NCBI RefSeq assembly: GCF_000411155.1
Contig: NZ_KE150266.1
Location: 1,426,001 to 1,490,000, forward strand
Origin: Gleimia europaea ACS-120-V-Col10b
Lineage (GTDB): Bacteria > Actinomycetota > Actinomycetes > Actinomycetales > Actinomycetaceae
DNA: 64,000 nucleotides
Reading direction: 5' to 3'
In this document: positions 35,961 to 44,638 of the stretch, piece after piece
Layout: the number at the start of each line of letters is the position of its first letter
Numbering within the stretch: the first letter of the stretch is position 1
Notes under the pieces: generated by a model
Seen by the model: only the letters and a program-made list of their open reading frames with translations
Databases searched by the model: none
What the model was told of the DNA's origin: nothing
Position numbers and translations under genes: made by a program

Positions 35961-36019
35961 GTGTTAAAAATTTCGCGAATTTTGTACACGTCGCGCAAAC
36001 GTGTACAAATCTTTAACAC
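35961..36019. repeat. Nested inverted repeats reusing the GTGTACAAA unit (hairpin 2)
   Basis: Outer arms GTGTTAAA (35961-35968) and TTTAACAC (36012-36019) enclose inner arms TTTGTACACGT (35981-35991) and ACGTGTACAAA (35999-36009). The inner unit is the same as in the adjacent palindrome, so four copies of ACGTGTACAA in alternating orientation lie within 80 bp. The outer pair leaves an asymmetric ATTTCGCGAAT insertion on the left. Confidence 0.7.
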
Positions 36020-36040
36020 ATCGCGAGATCTAGCCTCGCT

Positions 36041-36898
36041 CTACTGTGCGGATTCTTCTAGAACTCCGGCTTCTTGAGCTAGCCGGTGGTTTTCGCGCAC
36101 AACCTCGATCATGTCGGCAATCGAGTTCTTGGTGCGGTAGGGGCGGAACGGGAAGTTACGGATCTCGCTCTCGCTTGTGGAGCCACTGAGAACGAGGTAG
36201 GTGCGCAGGCCCGCTTCGATACCTGCTTGCACGTCGGTGTCCATGCGGTCACCAATCAGGGCGGTGACTTCAGAGTGAACGCCAATCTTGTTGAGGCCGG
36301 CGCGTAGCATCATCGAGTTGGGCTTGCCCAAAAAGTATGGTCTGCGCCCGGTTGCTTTGGTGATCATCGCGGCAACGGATCCGGTTGCGGGTAACACGCC
36401 CTCGTCGGAAGGTCCGGTAACGTCCGGGTTGGTGGCGACGAACTTGGCGCCTGCCTCGATGAAGCGAATGGCCCTGGTGATGGCGTTGAAGTCGTAGCTA
36501 CGAGTTTCACCAAGCACAACGTATTCGGGGTTGGTTTCGGTCATCACGTAGCCGGCGCTGTGCAGCGCGGTGGTAAGACCCGCTTCGCCGATGACAAACG
36601 CGGACGAGTTCGGGGACTGGTGGGAGAGGAACGCCGCGGTCGCAAGTGCGGAGGTCCAAATGTGCTCTTCGGGAACATGCAGGCCCGAGTTGTCGAGGCG
36701 CGCAGACAGGTCGCGCGGCGTGTAGATCGAGTTGTTTGTAAAGACGAGGAACGGGATGTTCAGCTCGTGCAGGGTGTCAATGAACTCTTGTGCCCCGTCG
36801 ATTGCGCGCTCCTCACGCACAAGAACGCCGTCCATGTCGGATAGCCACGAGGTGATTGGGGGCATTTCGTCTAGCGAAAAGTTTGTTGTATCTTGCAT
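36041..36898 (-). CDS. HAD-IIA sugar-phosphatase-like hydrolase (NagD type)
   Basis: A 285-residue protein. HAD motif I is WLSDMDGVLVREE (nucleophile Asp near 20, acid Asp two on). Motif II is FLVFTNNS, the Lys-containing motif is YFLGKPNSMML, and motif IV is ALIGDRMDTDVQAGIEAGL. The C2-type cap between motifs II and III marks class IIA (NagD/pNPPase). The physiological phosphate ester is unknown. GGAGAG precedes ATG 36898. It is convergent with pyrE and divergent from the methyltransferase gene. Confidence 0.93.
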   Translation of the reverse strand: MQDTTNFSLDEMPPITSWLSDMDGVLVREERAIDGAQEFIDTLHELNIPFLVFTNNSIYTPRDLSARLDNSGLHVPEEHIWTSALATAAFLSHQSPNSSAFVIGEAGLTTALHSAGYVMTETNPEYVVLGETRSYDFNAITRAIRFIEAGAKFVATNPDVTGPSDEGVLPATGSVAAMITKATGRRPYFLGKPNSMMLRAGLNKIGVHSEVTALIGDRMDTDVQAGIEAGLRTYLVLSGSTSESEIRNFPFRPYRTKNSIADMIEVVRENHRLAQEAGVLEESAQ

Positions 36899-36969
36899 AC
36901 TTCTCTCCTTCTATAACTGCTTTTAGCCTATCGTCCACGGCGAACGTGGGGTAGAGAATCGCAGGTTTT

Positions 36970-36985
36970 ATGCACGCTCGTGCAT
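36970..36985. promoter_or_regulatory. ATGCACG-CT-CGTGCAT palindrome in a divergent intergenic region
   Basis: Two perfect 7-bp arms around CT, 72 bp upstream of the HAD gene and 40 bp upstream of the methyltransferase ATG. It is placed as an operator would be, but nothing identifies a regulator. Confidence 0.35.
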
Positions 36986-37024
36986 GGCAAGCGGCTGGCT
37001 TTGACGGTTTCTCGCGTTGTTTGT

Positions 37025-37699
37025 ATGTTCGAGGACGTGGCAAAAATACACGAAAATGAGGTGCGGTCGGTTCCGGGTAGCGGCGTGGGGCCGTGGCCGG
37101 GTGGGGAAGAGAATTGGCCGCAGGGCGATCAGTATGATCCGGTGTTACTTCGCGAGGGTGATACACGCAACGTGGAGGATCGCTTCCGCTACTGGTCGAA
37201 CGAGGCGATTAAGAGCTTCCTGGACAGCGTGGGCAGGCCGGATTGGCTTGAAGTTGCCGTGCAGAATTTGGGGCATGACTTCAACATTGGGTCGATTGTG
37301 CGCACGGCAAACTGCTTGGGGGTGCGTCGCGTGCATATTGTGGGCAGACGCCGGTGGAATAGGCGCGGGGCGATGGTGACGGACAGGTACTTGGAGGTTG
37401 TGCACCACCCGGAAATCGATGGTTTCTTAGACCATGTAAGATCGCGCGGTTTGCGCGTTATTGGTATTGACAATATCGAGGGGTCCAGACCGTTGGAGGG
37501 GCAGGTGCTTCCAGATAAGTGTGTGCTGGTGATGGGGGAGGAGTCCACGGGGCTGAGCGAAGACATGGCGAGGGATTGTGAGTCTGTCTTGCATATCACG
37601 CAGTATGGTTCCAGCCGGTCGATGAATGTTGGTCATGCCGCTGCCATCGCTATGTGGGCCTGGGTTATCCAGCACGGGGGCGATCCGGAACGTGCGTAG
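37025..37699 (+). CDS. SpoU/TrmH-family RNA 2'-O-methyltransferase
   Basis: About 224 residues. The three SPOUT motifs are in order: LGHDFNIGSIVRTANCLGV, KCVLVMGEESTGLSEDMA, and YGSSRSMNVGHAAAIAMW. These form the knotted SAM site of the TrmH family, which methylates ribose in tRNA or rRNA. The exact RNA target is unknown. I use ATG at 37025 (MFEDVAKIHENE). A GTG earlier in frame at 36980 would give a less plausible N-terminus. No strong ribosome site is seen. Confidence 0.9.
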   Translation: MFEDVAKIHENEVRSVPGSGVGPWPGGEENWPQGDQYDPVLLREGDTRNVEDRFRYWSNEAIKSFLDSVGRPDWLEVAVQNLGHDFNIGSIVRTANCLGVRRVHIVGRRRWNRRGAMVTDRYLEVVHHPEIDGFLDHVRSRGLRVIGIDNIEGSRPLEGQVLPDKCVLVMGEESTGLSEDMARDCESVLHITQYGSSRSMNVGHAAAIAMWAWVIQHGGDPERA

Positions 37700-37805
37700 C
37701 GGATCGGAAAATCAAGTTAGTTTGTCAGGACTTTAGACTCTGCGCATCGCGGCACTAAATGTGGGATAATGAATGTGTAAAAATGTCTAGGCAAGGAGGC
37801 AATTA

Positions 37806-38831
37806 ATGCCTATCGCAACCCCTGAAGTTTACAACGAGATGCTGGACCGTGCGAAGGAAGGCAAGTTCGCTTACCCGGCGATCAACGTTACTTCTTCGCA
37901 GACCTTGACAGCTGCTATTCAAGGTTTCGCCGAGGCCGAGTCTGACGGTATTATCCAGGTTTCGGTTGGTGGCGCCGAGTACTGGTCGGGCTCCACGGTT
38001 AAGGATCGCGTAGCTGGTTCGCTTGCAATGGCTGCGTACGCTCGTGAGATTGCGAAGAACTACGATGTGACGGTGGCGCTTCACACTGACCACTGCGCAA
38101 AGCAGAACCTTGATTCTTGGATTATTCCGATCATGGAGCTCGAAGTTGAAGAGGTTAAGGCCGGCCGCCTTCCGTTCTTCCAGTCCCACATGTGGGACGG
38201 CTCGGCTGTGCCGTTGAAGGAGAACTTGGAGATCGCGCAGAAGATGCTTGATCTTGCTCAGAAGTCACACACCATTCTTGAGGTTGAGATTGGTGTCGTT
38301 GGTGGCGAGGAAGACGGCGTCGTTGGCGAGATCAACGAGAAGCTCTACACCACCACTGAGGACGGTATTGCAACGGTTGAGGCTCTAGGCCTTGGCGAGA
38401 AGGGCCGTTACTTGACTGCTCTTACGTTCGGTAACGTCCACGGTGTTTACAAGCCTGGCCATGTGAAGCTTCGTCCGGAGATTCTGGGCACTATTCAGGA
38501 AGAGGTTGGTGCGAAGTACAACGCTGGCGACCGTCCGTTCGACCTGGTCATGCACGGTGGTTCGGGCTCGTCTGCTGAGGAGATCCGCACGGCTGTTGAG
38601 AACGGTGTTATCAAGATGAACGTTGACACCGACACCCAGTACGCTTTCACCCGCCCGGTTGCCGAGTGGATGTTGCGCAAGTACGACGAAGTTCTGAAGA
38701 TTGACGGCGAAGTTGGCGTTAAGAAGTCTTACGACCCGCGTTCGTGGGGCAAGGCTGCTGAGGCTGGCATGGCTGCTCGCGTTGTTGAGGCTTGTGAGCG
38801 CCTCGGCTCCGTTGGCACCAAGATGAAGTAA
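37806..38831 (+). CDS. fba: Fructose-bisphosphate aldolase, class II
   Basis: A 341-residue zinc aldolase of class IIA, interconverting fructose 1,6-bisphosphate with DHAP and glyceraldehyde 3-phosphate. Zinc ligands and active site are visible: VALHTDHCAKQNLD (His-x-Asp-His), FGNVHGVYKPGHVKL, and VMHGGSGSSAEEIR. The glycine of KMNVDTDTQYAF follows. Strong ribosome site AAGGAGG, and highly biased codons as for an abundant glycolytic enzyme. It is a single gene with its own terminator. Confidence 0.98.
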   Translation: MPIATPEVYNEMLDRAKEGKFAYPAINVTSSQTLTAAIQGFAEAESDGIIQVSVGGAEYWSGSTVKDRVAGSLAMAAYAREIAKNYDVTVALHTDHCAKQNLDSWIIPIMELEVEEVKAGRLPFFQSHMWDGSAVPLKENLEIAQKMLDLAQKSHTILEVEIGVVGGEEDGVVGEINEKLYTTTEDGIATVEALGLGEKGRYLTALTFGNVHGVYKPGHVKLRPEILGTIQEEVGAKYNAGDRPFDLVMHGGSGSSAEEIRTAVENGVIKMNVDTDTQYAFTRPVAEWMLRKYDEVLKIDGEVGVKKSYDPRSWGKAAEAGMAARVVEACERLGSVGTKMK

Positions 38832-38850
38832 CCATCTGAGACTTCCATTT

Positions 38851-38880
38851 GAAGGGCGCGTCCAATTGGGCGCGCCCTTC
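38851..38880 (+). terminator. Terminator after fba
   Basis: GAAGGGCGCG (38851-38860) and CGCGCCCTTC (38871-38880), a perfect 10-bp stem with loop TCCAATTGGG, 19 bp past the stop. Confidence 0.85.
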
Positions 38881-38953
38881 GCTATGCGCGGTAGTGTGGC
38901 TGACGTAGGTTTTTATTTGCGAGGCGGGCTAGTTCTGTCGGGAAGGGCGCGGT

Positions 38954-39736
38954 TTGGAAGCGGTTGCGTTCGCGGTGGTAATCGGTGTTGGCGTGGGCGT
39001 TGTGGTTGGGGCGCTTGGTGCGGGAGGTGGCATCCTGGCGGTTCCGGCGCTGACCTACCTGCTGGGCCAGACACCCCATGCGGCTGCCCTCGGTTCGCTG
39101 GTAATCGTGCTGGCAACCGCCCTGTCTGCTTTGCCGCAGCGGCTTCGCACCAAAACTATTCGGGTGAAGCAAGGTCTGATTTTTGGGGCGATCTCGATTA
39201 TTGGTTCCGTGGCGGGAGGGCGTTTGTCGGCTCTGGTGGACGGTAATGTGTTGATGCTGTTGTTTAGCGCAATGTTGGCAGTGATGGCCACTGTCATGAT
39301 CCGGAGGGGGCTGCGCGAACGCAATCTTCCGGGCGGAGAGGCACCCGCGGGCAAGCCGCGAGGCCTCGTGGCGATCATCTTGGCAGGGCTTGGAACCGGG
39401 TTTTTGACGGGGTTTTTTGGCGTGGGTGGTGGCTTCATTGTGGTGCCGGTGCTCACTATCGTCCTTGCTTTTGGGATGAAAGAGGCTGCGGGAACCTCCC
39501 TCATCGTCATGTCGATGGCGGCAATCGGCGGGCTGGTGGCAAGGGTGGGGAACACGCCCCCGGTCGACTGGGGCGTGGTGGTGGCGTTCATGCTGGGGTC
39601 GATGAGCGGCGCCGTGGTTGGCGGACCGCTGTCGAACCGGGCCAAGCCGTATCAGCTGACTCTAATTTTTGGAGCGCTACTGGCAGTGGTTTGCGTAGCG
39701 AGCCTGAGCGCCACGCTACTTACCATTTTCGCGTAA
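38954..39736 (+). CDS. TSUP-family transporter (TauE/SafE)
   Basis: A 260-residue protein with about eight membrane helices in two repeats. Each repeat contains the family's glycine-rich first helix: VVVGALGAGGGILAVPAL near the start and GFLTGFFGVGGGFIVVPVLT in the middle. The family exports or imports sulfite, sulfonates and related small anions. The substrate is unknown here. Start is TTG at 38954 with GGAAGGG before it. It stands alone after the fba terminator. Confidence 0.92.
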   Translation: MEAVAFAVVIGVGVGVVVGALGAGGGILAVPALTYLLGQTPHAAALGSLVIVLATALSALPQRLRTKTIRVKQGLIFGAISIIGSVAGGRLSALVDGNVLMLLFSAMLAVMATVMIRRGLRERNLPGGEAPAGKPRGLVAIILAGLGTGFLTGFFGVGGGFIVVPVLTIVLAFGMKEAAGTSLIVMSMAAIGGLVARVGNTPPVDWGVVVAFMLGSMSGAVVGGPLSNRAKPYQLTLIFGALLAVVCVASLSATLLTIFA

Positions 39737-39819
39737 AGGCGCGAGTAAACTTGCCGTATCCCTATTAAAACGCGCGCGTTCGTGGTGTGATGGTAGGTAG
39801 TAGATATTAGGAGGCCACT

Positions 39820-41001
39820 TTGGAACACGCACAGCCCAACTGGACACGAATCGAAGGCATCATTATTGCCGAACACCTGGATCCGAAGGTGGTTGCCGAC
39901 TTTATTACAAAAACTAAAGTGGTTGCGACAATCGACTGGTATGATCGCACACCAAACCTGATGGGTCTGACCCTCGCGCAAGAAGATGGCCGCCTGGCAA
40001 CCGTTAACGATGCGAACGAGATCGCTGCGGTCGTTGAGATTGAAGATTTCGCGCTTGACCTTGCCAACGAGTTCAACGCCGAAGTGATGATCGATGAAAT
40101 CAGCGCGGACGCTCTGCCGGAGGACGCAGAAGTTGGTTCGGACACGCCCGCCCCGGCCGAAGAGCCAATGAGAATCGTAGAGCTGGTTCAGATTCCCGAA
40201 TCTTCCATCCCGCTTGCGGCCGCCCTCCTTGGCATCGATGTTGCTTCTATTGAGCTTGAAAATGGGTGGCAGGCCCTCGCGTATGACGCACAGTATGCGC
40301 AAAATATTGGTGATTTCGGGCAGTTCCCGCGCGTAACACTAATGGCGTCTGGCGATGAGTTCTTCGTTAGCCTCGCTGTTGATGATGACGACGAGACGGA
40401 AACGATTTACAACTGGTCGATGTCCACGAGGACGCTCGCGGCCGGTCACAGCGGTGACAAGATTGCGGCTGAGGCAGAGGAGCTCGTTGGGGCCACCTCT
40501 GACTTGCGCCGGATTGCCGGGGCGGTGCCGGGCGCGGACGTGGCTGCTGCGGAGGAAACCTCTCAGTTGCGCGGTTCGCGTGCGGTTGAAAGCTTTGTGC
40601 GGGCACTAGGAGTGCCATCACAGATCGCTACGTATCTGTTGGAGGACGAGTCACCTGAGGACATTCCGGGCCTGGAGATGCACTACGCGCGGGGTATCTC
40701 GAACGCGATTGGCCGTAGCGTGGACAAGATCTTGTTGGAGCCGGAATCTGCAAGCAACCCGGTTTGGGAAACCTACCATAAGGTCGCGGTTGAACAACCC
40801 AGCATTGTGCGCGTGATTGCCAGTGTCGAGGCCGCGATTGGTGCCACACTGGTGGTGACTGCTTTCCGTAGCGCGAAGCCTCGCTCGGGTTGGGTGAAAC
40901 TAGGCGGTGTTGTGGGTTCGATGATGCTCGTCGATTCGGTTGCTGAGGTAATGCTTTCGAAGTACCTGATTGAGCGCACTAAGAAGCACAGGGGCGAGTA
41001 A
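39820..41001 (+). CDS. Conserved-looking protein of unknown function, two C-terminal hydrophobic segments
   Basis: A 393-residue protein starting at TTG 39820, five bases after a perfect AGGAGG. The N-terminal ~95 residues look like an alpha/beta domain (IEGIIIAEHLDPKVVADFI). An acidic Pro/Ala linker (about 97-112) leads to a second domain (MRIVELVQIPESSIPLAAALLGID, then GDEFFVSLAVDDDDETETIYNW) and a helical region. Near the C-terminus are two hydrophobic stretches, ASVEAAIGATLVVTAF and LGGVVGSMMLVDSVAEVML, perhaps a membrane anchor, ending in a basic tail. I recognise no family and no catalytic motif. Confidence 0.75.
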   Translation: MEHAQPNWTRIEGIIIAEHLDPKVVADFITKTKVVATIDWYDRTPNLMGLTLAQEDGRLATVNDANEIAAVVEIEDFALDLANEFNAEVMIDEISADALPEDAEVGSDTPAPAEEPMRIVELVQIPESSIPLAAALLGIDVASIELENGWQALAYDAQYAQNIGDFGQFPRVTLMASGDEFFVSLAVDDDDETETIYNWSMSTRTLAAGHSGDKIAAEAEELVGATSDLRRIAGAVPGADVAAAEETSQLRGSRAVESFVRALGVPSQIATYLLEDESPEDIPGLEMHYARGISNAIGRSVDKILLEPESASNPVWETYHKVAVEQPSIVRVIASVEAAIGATLVVTAFRSAKPRSGWVKLGGVVGSMMLVDSVAEVMLSKYLIERTKKHRGE

Positions 41002-41014
41002 CGCAAACAAAACG

Positions 41015-41044
41015 TTGGGGGCGAGCCAGACGGTTCGCCCCCAA
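41015..41044. terminator. Bidirectional terminator between the unknown gene and GDPD
   Basis: TTGGGGGCGA (41015-41024) and TCGCCCCCAA (41035-41044), perfect 10-bp arms, between convergent stops at 41001 and 41112. Confidence 0.85.
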
Positions 41045-41111
41045 AGTCGTATCAAGTTAGTTCCAGCCGCACCACAGAATTCGGGCGTGCCCAGCGTGAA
41101 CGGTAACCGGG

Positions 41112-41891
41112 TTACCGGTTTGAGATAGGCCGGGCAGAGCGAGCTTCTTGTGGGAAGTCTTGCGCTCTGTCGGTAATCACAGAGTGCGCGCCCCAAGAGC
41201 CAAGTTGGGCGGCTCGCTCAAGGTCGTTCACCGTCCACACGTTCACTTGGAAACCAGCCTCGGTCATGGCGTGAATAGCTTCTTCGGTAAGACCGTAGTA
41301 GCACGGGTGGATAGCAACGGCTTCAACTTTGGAAGCCTGCTTAATCCACTCGTCCACCTGCTCCATGATGGGAGCGATGGACGGCTCGAACAGGCAGGCG
41401 CGGCGATACTGTGGGGCACGTGCCTTGAGGGAAGTGAGCAGATCCATGTCGAAGCTGGATACGAGGATCGAGTCGGGGTTTTCCAGCTTGGCTAAGGAAG
41501 CGACAATCCCGTCGACGAGGGCATTGCGAAGTTCGAAGCCAGCCTTGGAAGGCTTGATTTCGAGGTTTGCTTCCAATCCCGTGCTGTTCAACAGTTCAAC
41601 CACGCTAACAAGTTCGGGAATGCGTTCAAACTTGTAGGTGGGGGAGAACCAGTTGCCGGCGTCCAGCTTGCGGATGTCTTTAAACTGCAGGTTGTAGTAG
41701 CCACCTTTGCCGTCGGTGGTGCGATCTAGGCGGTTGTCGTGGATAACGATGACGGAGCCGTCTGCGATTACATCCACGTCAAATTCAAATGAGGACACTC
41801 CGTAGTCGATGCATTTTACAAATGCGGCCATCGTGTTCTCGGGTGCCAGTGAGCTCATTCCGCGGTGTGCGATTACTGATGGGTACGTCAC
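41112..41891 (-). CDS. Glycerophosphodiester phosphodiesterase
   Basis: A 259-residue TIM-barrel phosphodiesterase. VIAHRGMSSLAPENTMAAF is the GDPD signature (His-Arg-Gly...Pro-Glu-Asn-Thr). FEFDVDVIADGSVIVIHDNRLDRTTDGKG supplies the metal ligands and second catalytic His, LEIKPSK the Glu-x-Lys, and VNVWTVNDLERAA the C-terminal strand. It hydrolyses deacylated phospholipids to glycerol 3-phosphate and an alcohol. No signal peptide. Start GTG at 41891 with GAGG five bases before it. It lies 10 bp after the DUF4032 gene, so probably co-transcribed. Confidence 0.95.
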   Translation of the reverse strand: MTYPSVIAHRGMSSLAPENTMAAFVKCIDYGVSSFEFDVDVIADGSVIVIHDNRLDRTTDGKGGYYNLQFKDIRKLDAGNWFSPTYKFERIPELVSVVELLNSTGLEANLEIKPSKAGFELRNALVDGIVASLAKLENPDSILVSSFDMDLLTSLKARAPQYRRACLFEPSIAPIMEQVDEWIKQASKVEAVAIHPCYYGLTEEAIHAMTEAGFQVNVWTVNDLERAAQLGSWGAHSVITDRAQDFPQEARSARPISNR

Positions 41892-41901
41892 GTTGCCTCT
41901 T

Positions 41902-43146
41902 TCAGTCTTCTAGTGTGTGTTCGTCATTTGGGTCGAGGTCAAGCAGTAGCGCCTCATCCCGTCTGGTGGCAAGAATGTTGTCAATGTAGGATTGCGTGGC
42001 TTCTTCGAGGGGTACGTCCGCGCCGCGCTGCTCGGCAAGGAACCAGCGGTGTTCTTGGATCTCGTGGAAGATCTGCGCGGGCTGGAGCTTCGCGCTGTAC
42101 TCGGGAGGAACAGAGCGCACGGTGGGTTCAAATACTTCGGTGAGCCACTGGTGGGCAACGAGTTCGATGGGTTGGTTTTCCTGCCCGGTGACGGCGCGGT
42201 AGGTTGCGAGGTCGTTCAGCATCCTGCGGGCCTGCTGTTCTTGTACGTCGAGGCCGGTTAGGCGCATGATCTGGCGGTGGTGGTGTCCGGCGTCCACCAC
42301 TTTGGGTTGCAGGATGATTTTGGTGCCGTCTGGGGTTTGTTTCAGGGACACTTCGCCCACGTCGAATCCGAGGTCGTTTAGTTTGCGGATCCGGTTGGTG
42401 ATGCGCCAGCGTTCGTCGTCAGAGTAGACCTCTTCTGCGGTGAGCTGATCCCATAGTTCGTGGTAGCGCTCGTGAATGCGATCCCCAATTTCGATGGCGT
42501 CGGAATCTTCGGCAAGCATGCCGCCAGCCTGCAGGTCCATGAGTTCACCAATAATGTTAGTGCGGGCGAGGTCCACGTCGTAGTTGCGTTGCCCGGAAGT
42601 GAGGCTGGGATGCAGTTCGCCGGTTTCGGCGTCTACGAGGTACCCGGAAAAGGCGTCCGCGTCGCGCCGGAACAGCGTGTTGGAGAGCGAGACGTCGCCC
42701 CAGTAGAAGCCCAGTAGGTGCAGGCGCACTAATAGTACGGCGATGGAGTCGATGAGGCGTTCAGCGGTTTCGGGCCGCATGGATTGGGAGACTACCGCGC
42801 GGTAGGGCAGGGAAAACTGTAGGTGTTCAGTGACGAGGGCCGGGGTGAGTTCCTCGCCGTCGGGAGATTTACGTCCGGTGATTACTGCCGTGGGGATTAC
42901 GGAGGGCGCGCCAAGCCGGTTGAGGTCGCGCAGGAGTTGATATTCGTGGTAGGCGACGGTTTCTCCGATCTCTTTAACTGCAATGACCCGTCCGCCCAGG
43001 TTGACGAATCTCACGACGTGGCGGGAGATACCGCGCGGGAGGGCGGCGAGTACGGATTCGGGCCACTCTTCTAGCGGGGTTTCCCACGGTAGGTCCAGTA
43101 GCTCGGGGTCTAGGTTTGCAGCGGTGATCTGTAGGGATTGTCGCAT
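41902..43146 (-). CDS. DUF4032 protein, kinase-like fold
   Basis: A 414-residue protein of the actinobacterial DUF4032 family. The N-terminal part looks like a small kinase fold: VIAVKEIGETVAYHEYQLL (candidate Lys), then GFYWGDVSLSNTLFRRDADAFSGYLVDAETGE, which resembles a catalytic loop H/W-G-D-x-x-x-x-N followed by a D-x-E/D metal site. The C-terminal region is the conserved DUF4032 domain (about 200-400). No reaction has been established that I know of. It is first in a likely operon with the GDPD gene. Confidence 0.88.
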   Translation of the reverse strand: MRQSLQITAANLDPELLDLPWETPLEEWPESVLAALPRGISRHVVRFVNLGGRVIAVKEIGETVAYHEYQLLRDLNRLGAPSVIPTAVITGRKSPDGEELTPALVTEHLQFSLPYRAVVSQSMRPETAERLIDSIAVLLVRLHLLGFYWGDVSLSNTLFRRDADAFSGYLVDAETGELHPSLTSGQRNYDVDLARTNIIGELMDLQAGGMLAEDSDAIEIGDRIHERYHELWDQLTAEEVYSDDERWRITNRIRKLNDLGFDVGEVSLKQTPDGTKIILQPKVVDAGHHHRQIMRLTGLDVQEQQARRMLNDLATYRAVTGQENQPIELVAHQWLTEVFEPTVRSVPPEYSAKLQPAQIFHEIQEHRWFLAEQRGADVPLEEATQSYIDNILATRRDEALLLDLDPNDEHTLED

Positions 43147-43191
43147 GGTTATATCTTTTCAAAAAGCACGCCAGATTAAAAAGAAATACGA

Positions 43192-43228
43192 AACTGAGGG
43201 AGCTCCCACGTGGGAAGCTCCCTCAGTT
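43192..43228 (-). terminator. Terminator after ugpC
   Basis: AACTGAGGGAGCT (43192-43204) and AGCTCCCTCAGTT (43216-43228), perfect 13-bp arms with a self-complementary inner loop, 24 bp past the ugpC stop. It separates ugpC from the downstream DUF4032 gene. Confidence 0.88.
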
Positions 43229-43251
43229 ATGTTCACTTATTGTTGTCCCGA

Positions 43252-44391
43252 TTATGAGGGAAGGCGCATGCCAGTGGACTTGGAGAAGTTGTGTTGCTGG
43301 CCTTCGCGAATACGGACGTGGATGACGGAGCCCTTCGGGGGCGCCGTGCGCGGAGCGGTGCGGATAATGATTTGATCCGATGCTTCGTCGTCCGGGTTGG
43401 CGTCGGTGCCGGAGCCGAGTCCGCCGCCACCAACGAGCTTGCCGTACATGTACGAGTCGGAACCGAGCTCTTCAACAAGGTCGATTTCAACTGGGATGGT
43501 GTGTTCGCCCTCCGCAACGATTTCCAGAGCCTCGGGACGGAAGCCAATGACAACCTGGTTGTTGTCTTCCGGCGTTAGGGCCGCGATCGTTGCTTCGGAT
43601 AGCTTCACGTGAGCCTTGCCCAGCTCCGCGTAGCCACCTTCGCGGTTAACGGTGAAGGTGCCGAGGTTCATAGCGGGGGAGCCGATGAAGCCGGCAACGA
43701 ACTCGTTTGCGGGCTGCTCGTACATTTCCTGTGGGGTGCCAACCTGCTGGAGGACGCCGTCCTTTAGCACTGCGATGCGGTCCCCCATCGTGAGGGCCTC
43801 AGTTTGGTCGTGCGTAACGTAAACGGTGGTGACACCAAGGGAGCGCTGGAGCGAAGCGATCTGGGTACGCGTCTGCACGCGTAGCTTCGCGTCAAGGTTC
43901 GACAGCGGCTCGTCCATGAGGAACACCTGCGGTTTACGGACGATTGCACGGCCCATTGCCACACGCTGACGCTGGCCACCAGACAGTGCCTTCGGCTTAC
44001 GGTCTAGGTAGGGAGTGAGGTCAAGAATCTCAGCAGCTTCTTCAACGCGCTTGTTGATTTCTTCCTTCGGGGTGCCAGCAATCTTTAGGGCAAAGCCCAT
44101 GTTGTCGCGAACCGACATGTGCGGGTACAGAGCGTAGTTCTGGAACACCATAGCAATGTCGCGGTTCTTAGGCTGCATGTCGGTGACGTCGCGGTCTCCA
44201 ATGAAAATGCGGCCGGAATTAACGTCTTCCAGGCCCGCGAGCATGCGTAGCGTGGTTGACTTTCCGCAACCAGAAGGTCCTACCAGGACCAGAAACTCTC
44301 CGTCTTCAATCTTGAGGTCAAACGCATCAACTGCGGGGCGATCCATGCCCGGATAAATGCGAGTTGCCTTATCAAAAGTTACGGTTGCCAT
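43252..44391 (-). CDS. ugpC: Sugar ABC transporter ATPase (UgpC/MsiK/MalK type)
   Basis: About 379 residues from ATG 44391 (GGAGG eleven bases before); a longer frame to 44463 has no support. Walker [15 protein letters not shown], signature [15 protein letters not shown], Walker [17 protein letters not shown]-loop [15 protein letters not shown], then the C-terminal TOBE/regulatory domain (about 240-379). This is the MalK family. It stands alone without permeases, like Streptomyces MsiK, which energises several carbohydrate importers. The alpha-glucoside importer at 49.7-53.0 kb lacks an ATPase and is the likely client. Confidence 0.95.
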   Translation of the reverse strand: MATVTFDKATRIYPGMDRPAVDAFDLKIEDGEFLVLVGPSGCGKSTTLRMLAGLEDVNSGRIFIGDRDVTDMQPKNRDIAMVFQNYALYPHMSVRDNMGFALKIAGTPKEEINKRVEEAAEILDLTPYLDRKPKALSGGQRQRVAMGRAIVRKPQVFLMDEPLSNLDAKLRVQTRTQIASLQRSLGVTTVYVTHDQTEALTMGDRIAVLKDGVLQQVGTPQEMYEQPANEFVAGFIGSPAMNLGTFTVNREGGYAELGKAHVKLSEATIAALTPEDNNQVVIGFRPEALEIVAEGEHTIPVEIDLVEELGSDSYMYGKLVGGGGLGSGTDANPDDEASDQIIIRTAPRTAPPKGSVIHVRIREGQQHNFSKSTGMRLPS

Positions 44392-44638
44392 ATTTATTTC
44401 CTCCATCGGCAGGTACGTGCCGAACGATCCGTAGTGAAGAGGTGCTAACACCATTGCTAACACGGTTCCGTCTCTCCTATTGAGCCAGAACTAACTTGAC
44501 ACTAGCACAGCTAGAAGCAAATAAATAGGGACACTTCGTCATGATTTTACGTTATTGGGAACCGCGTTCCAGGTGCCGTGTTTCGTGGGCTCAGTGCGCC
44601 TCGTATATTCCGTTTGAATACGGGTAAAGTTGCCGGTG

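Noticed and set aside
37742-37770. A promoter for fba with GATAAT at 37765
   Set aside because: The -10 box is plausible but no -35 box stands at the right spacing, so it is not listed as a feature.
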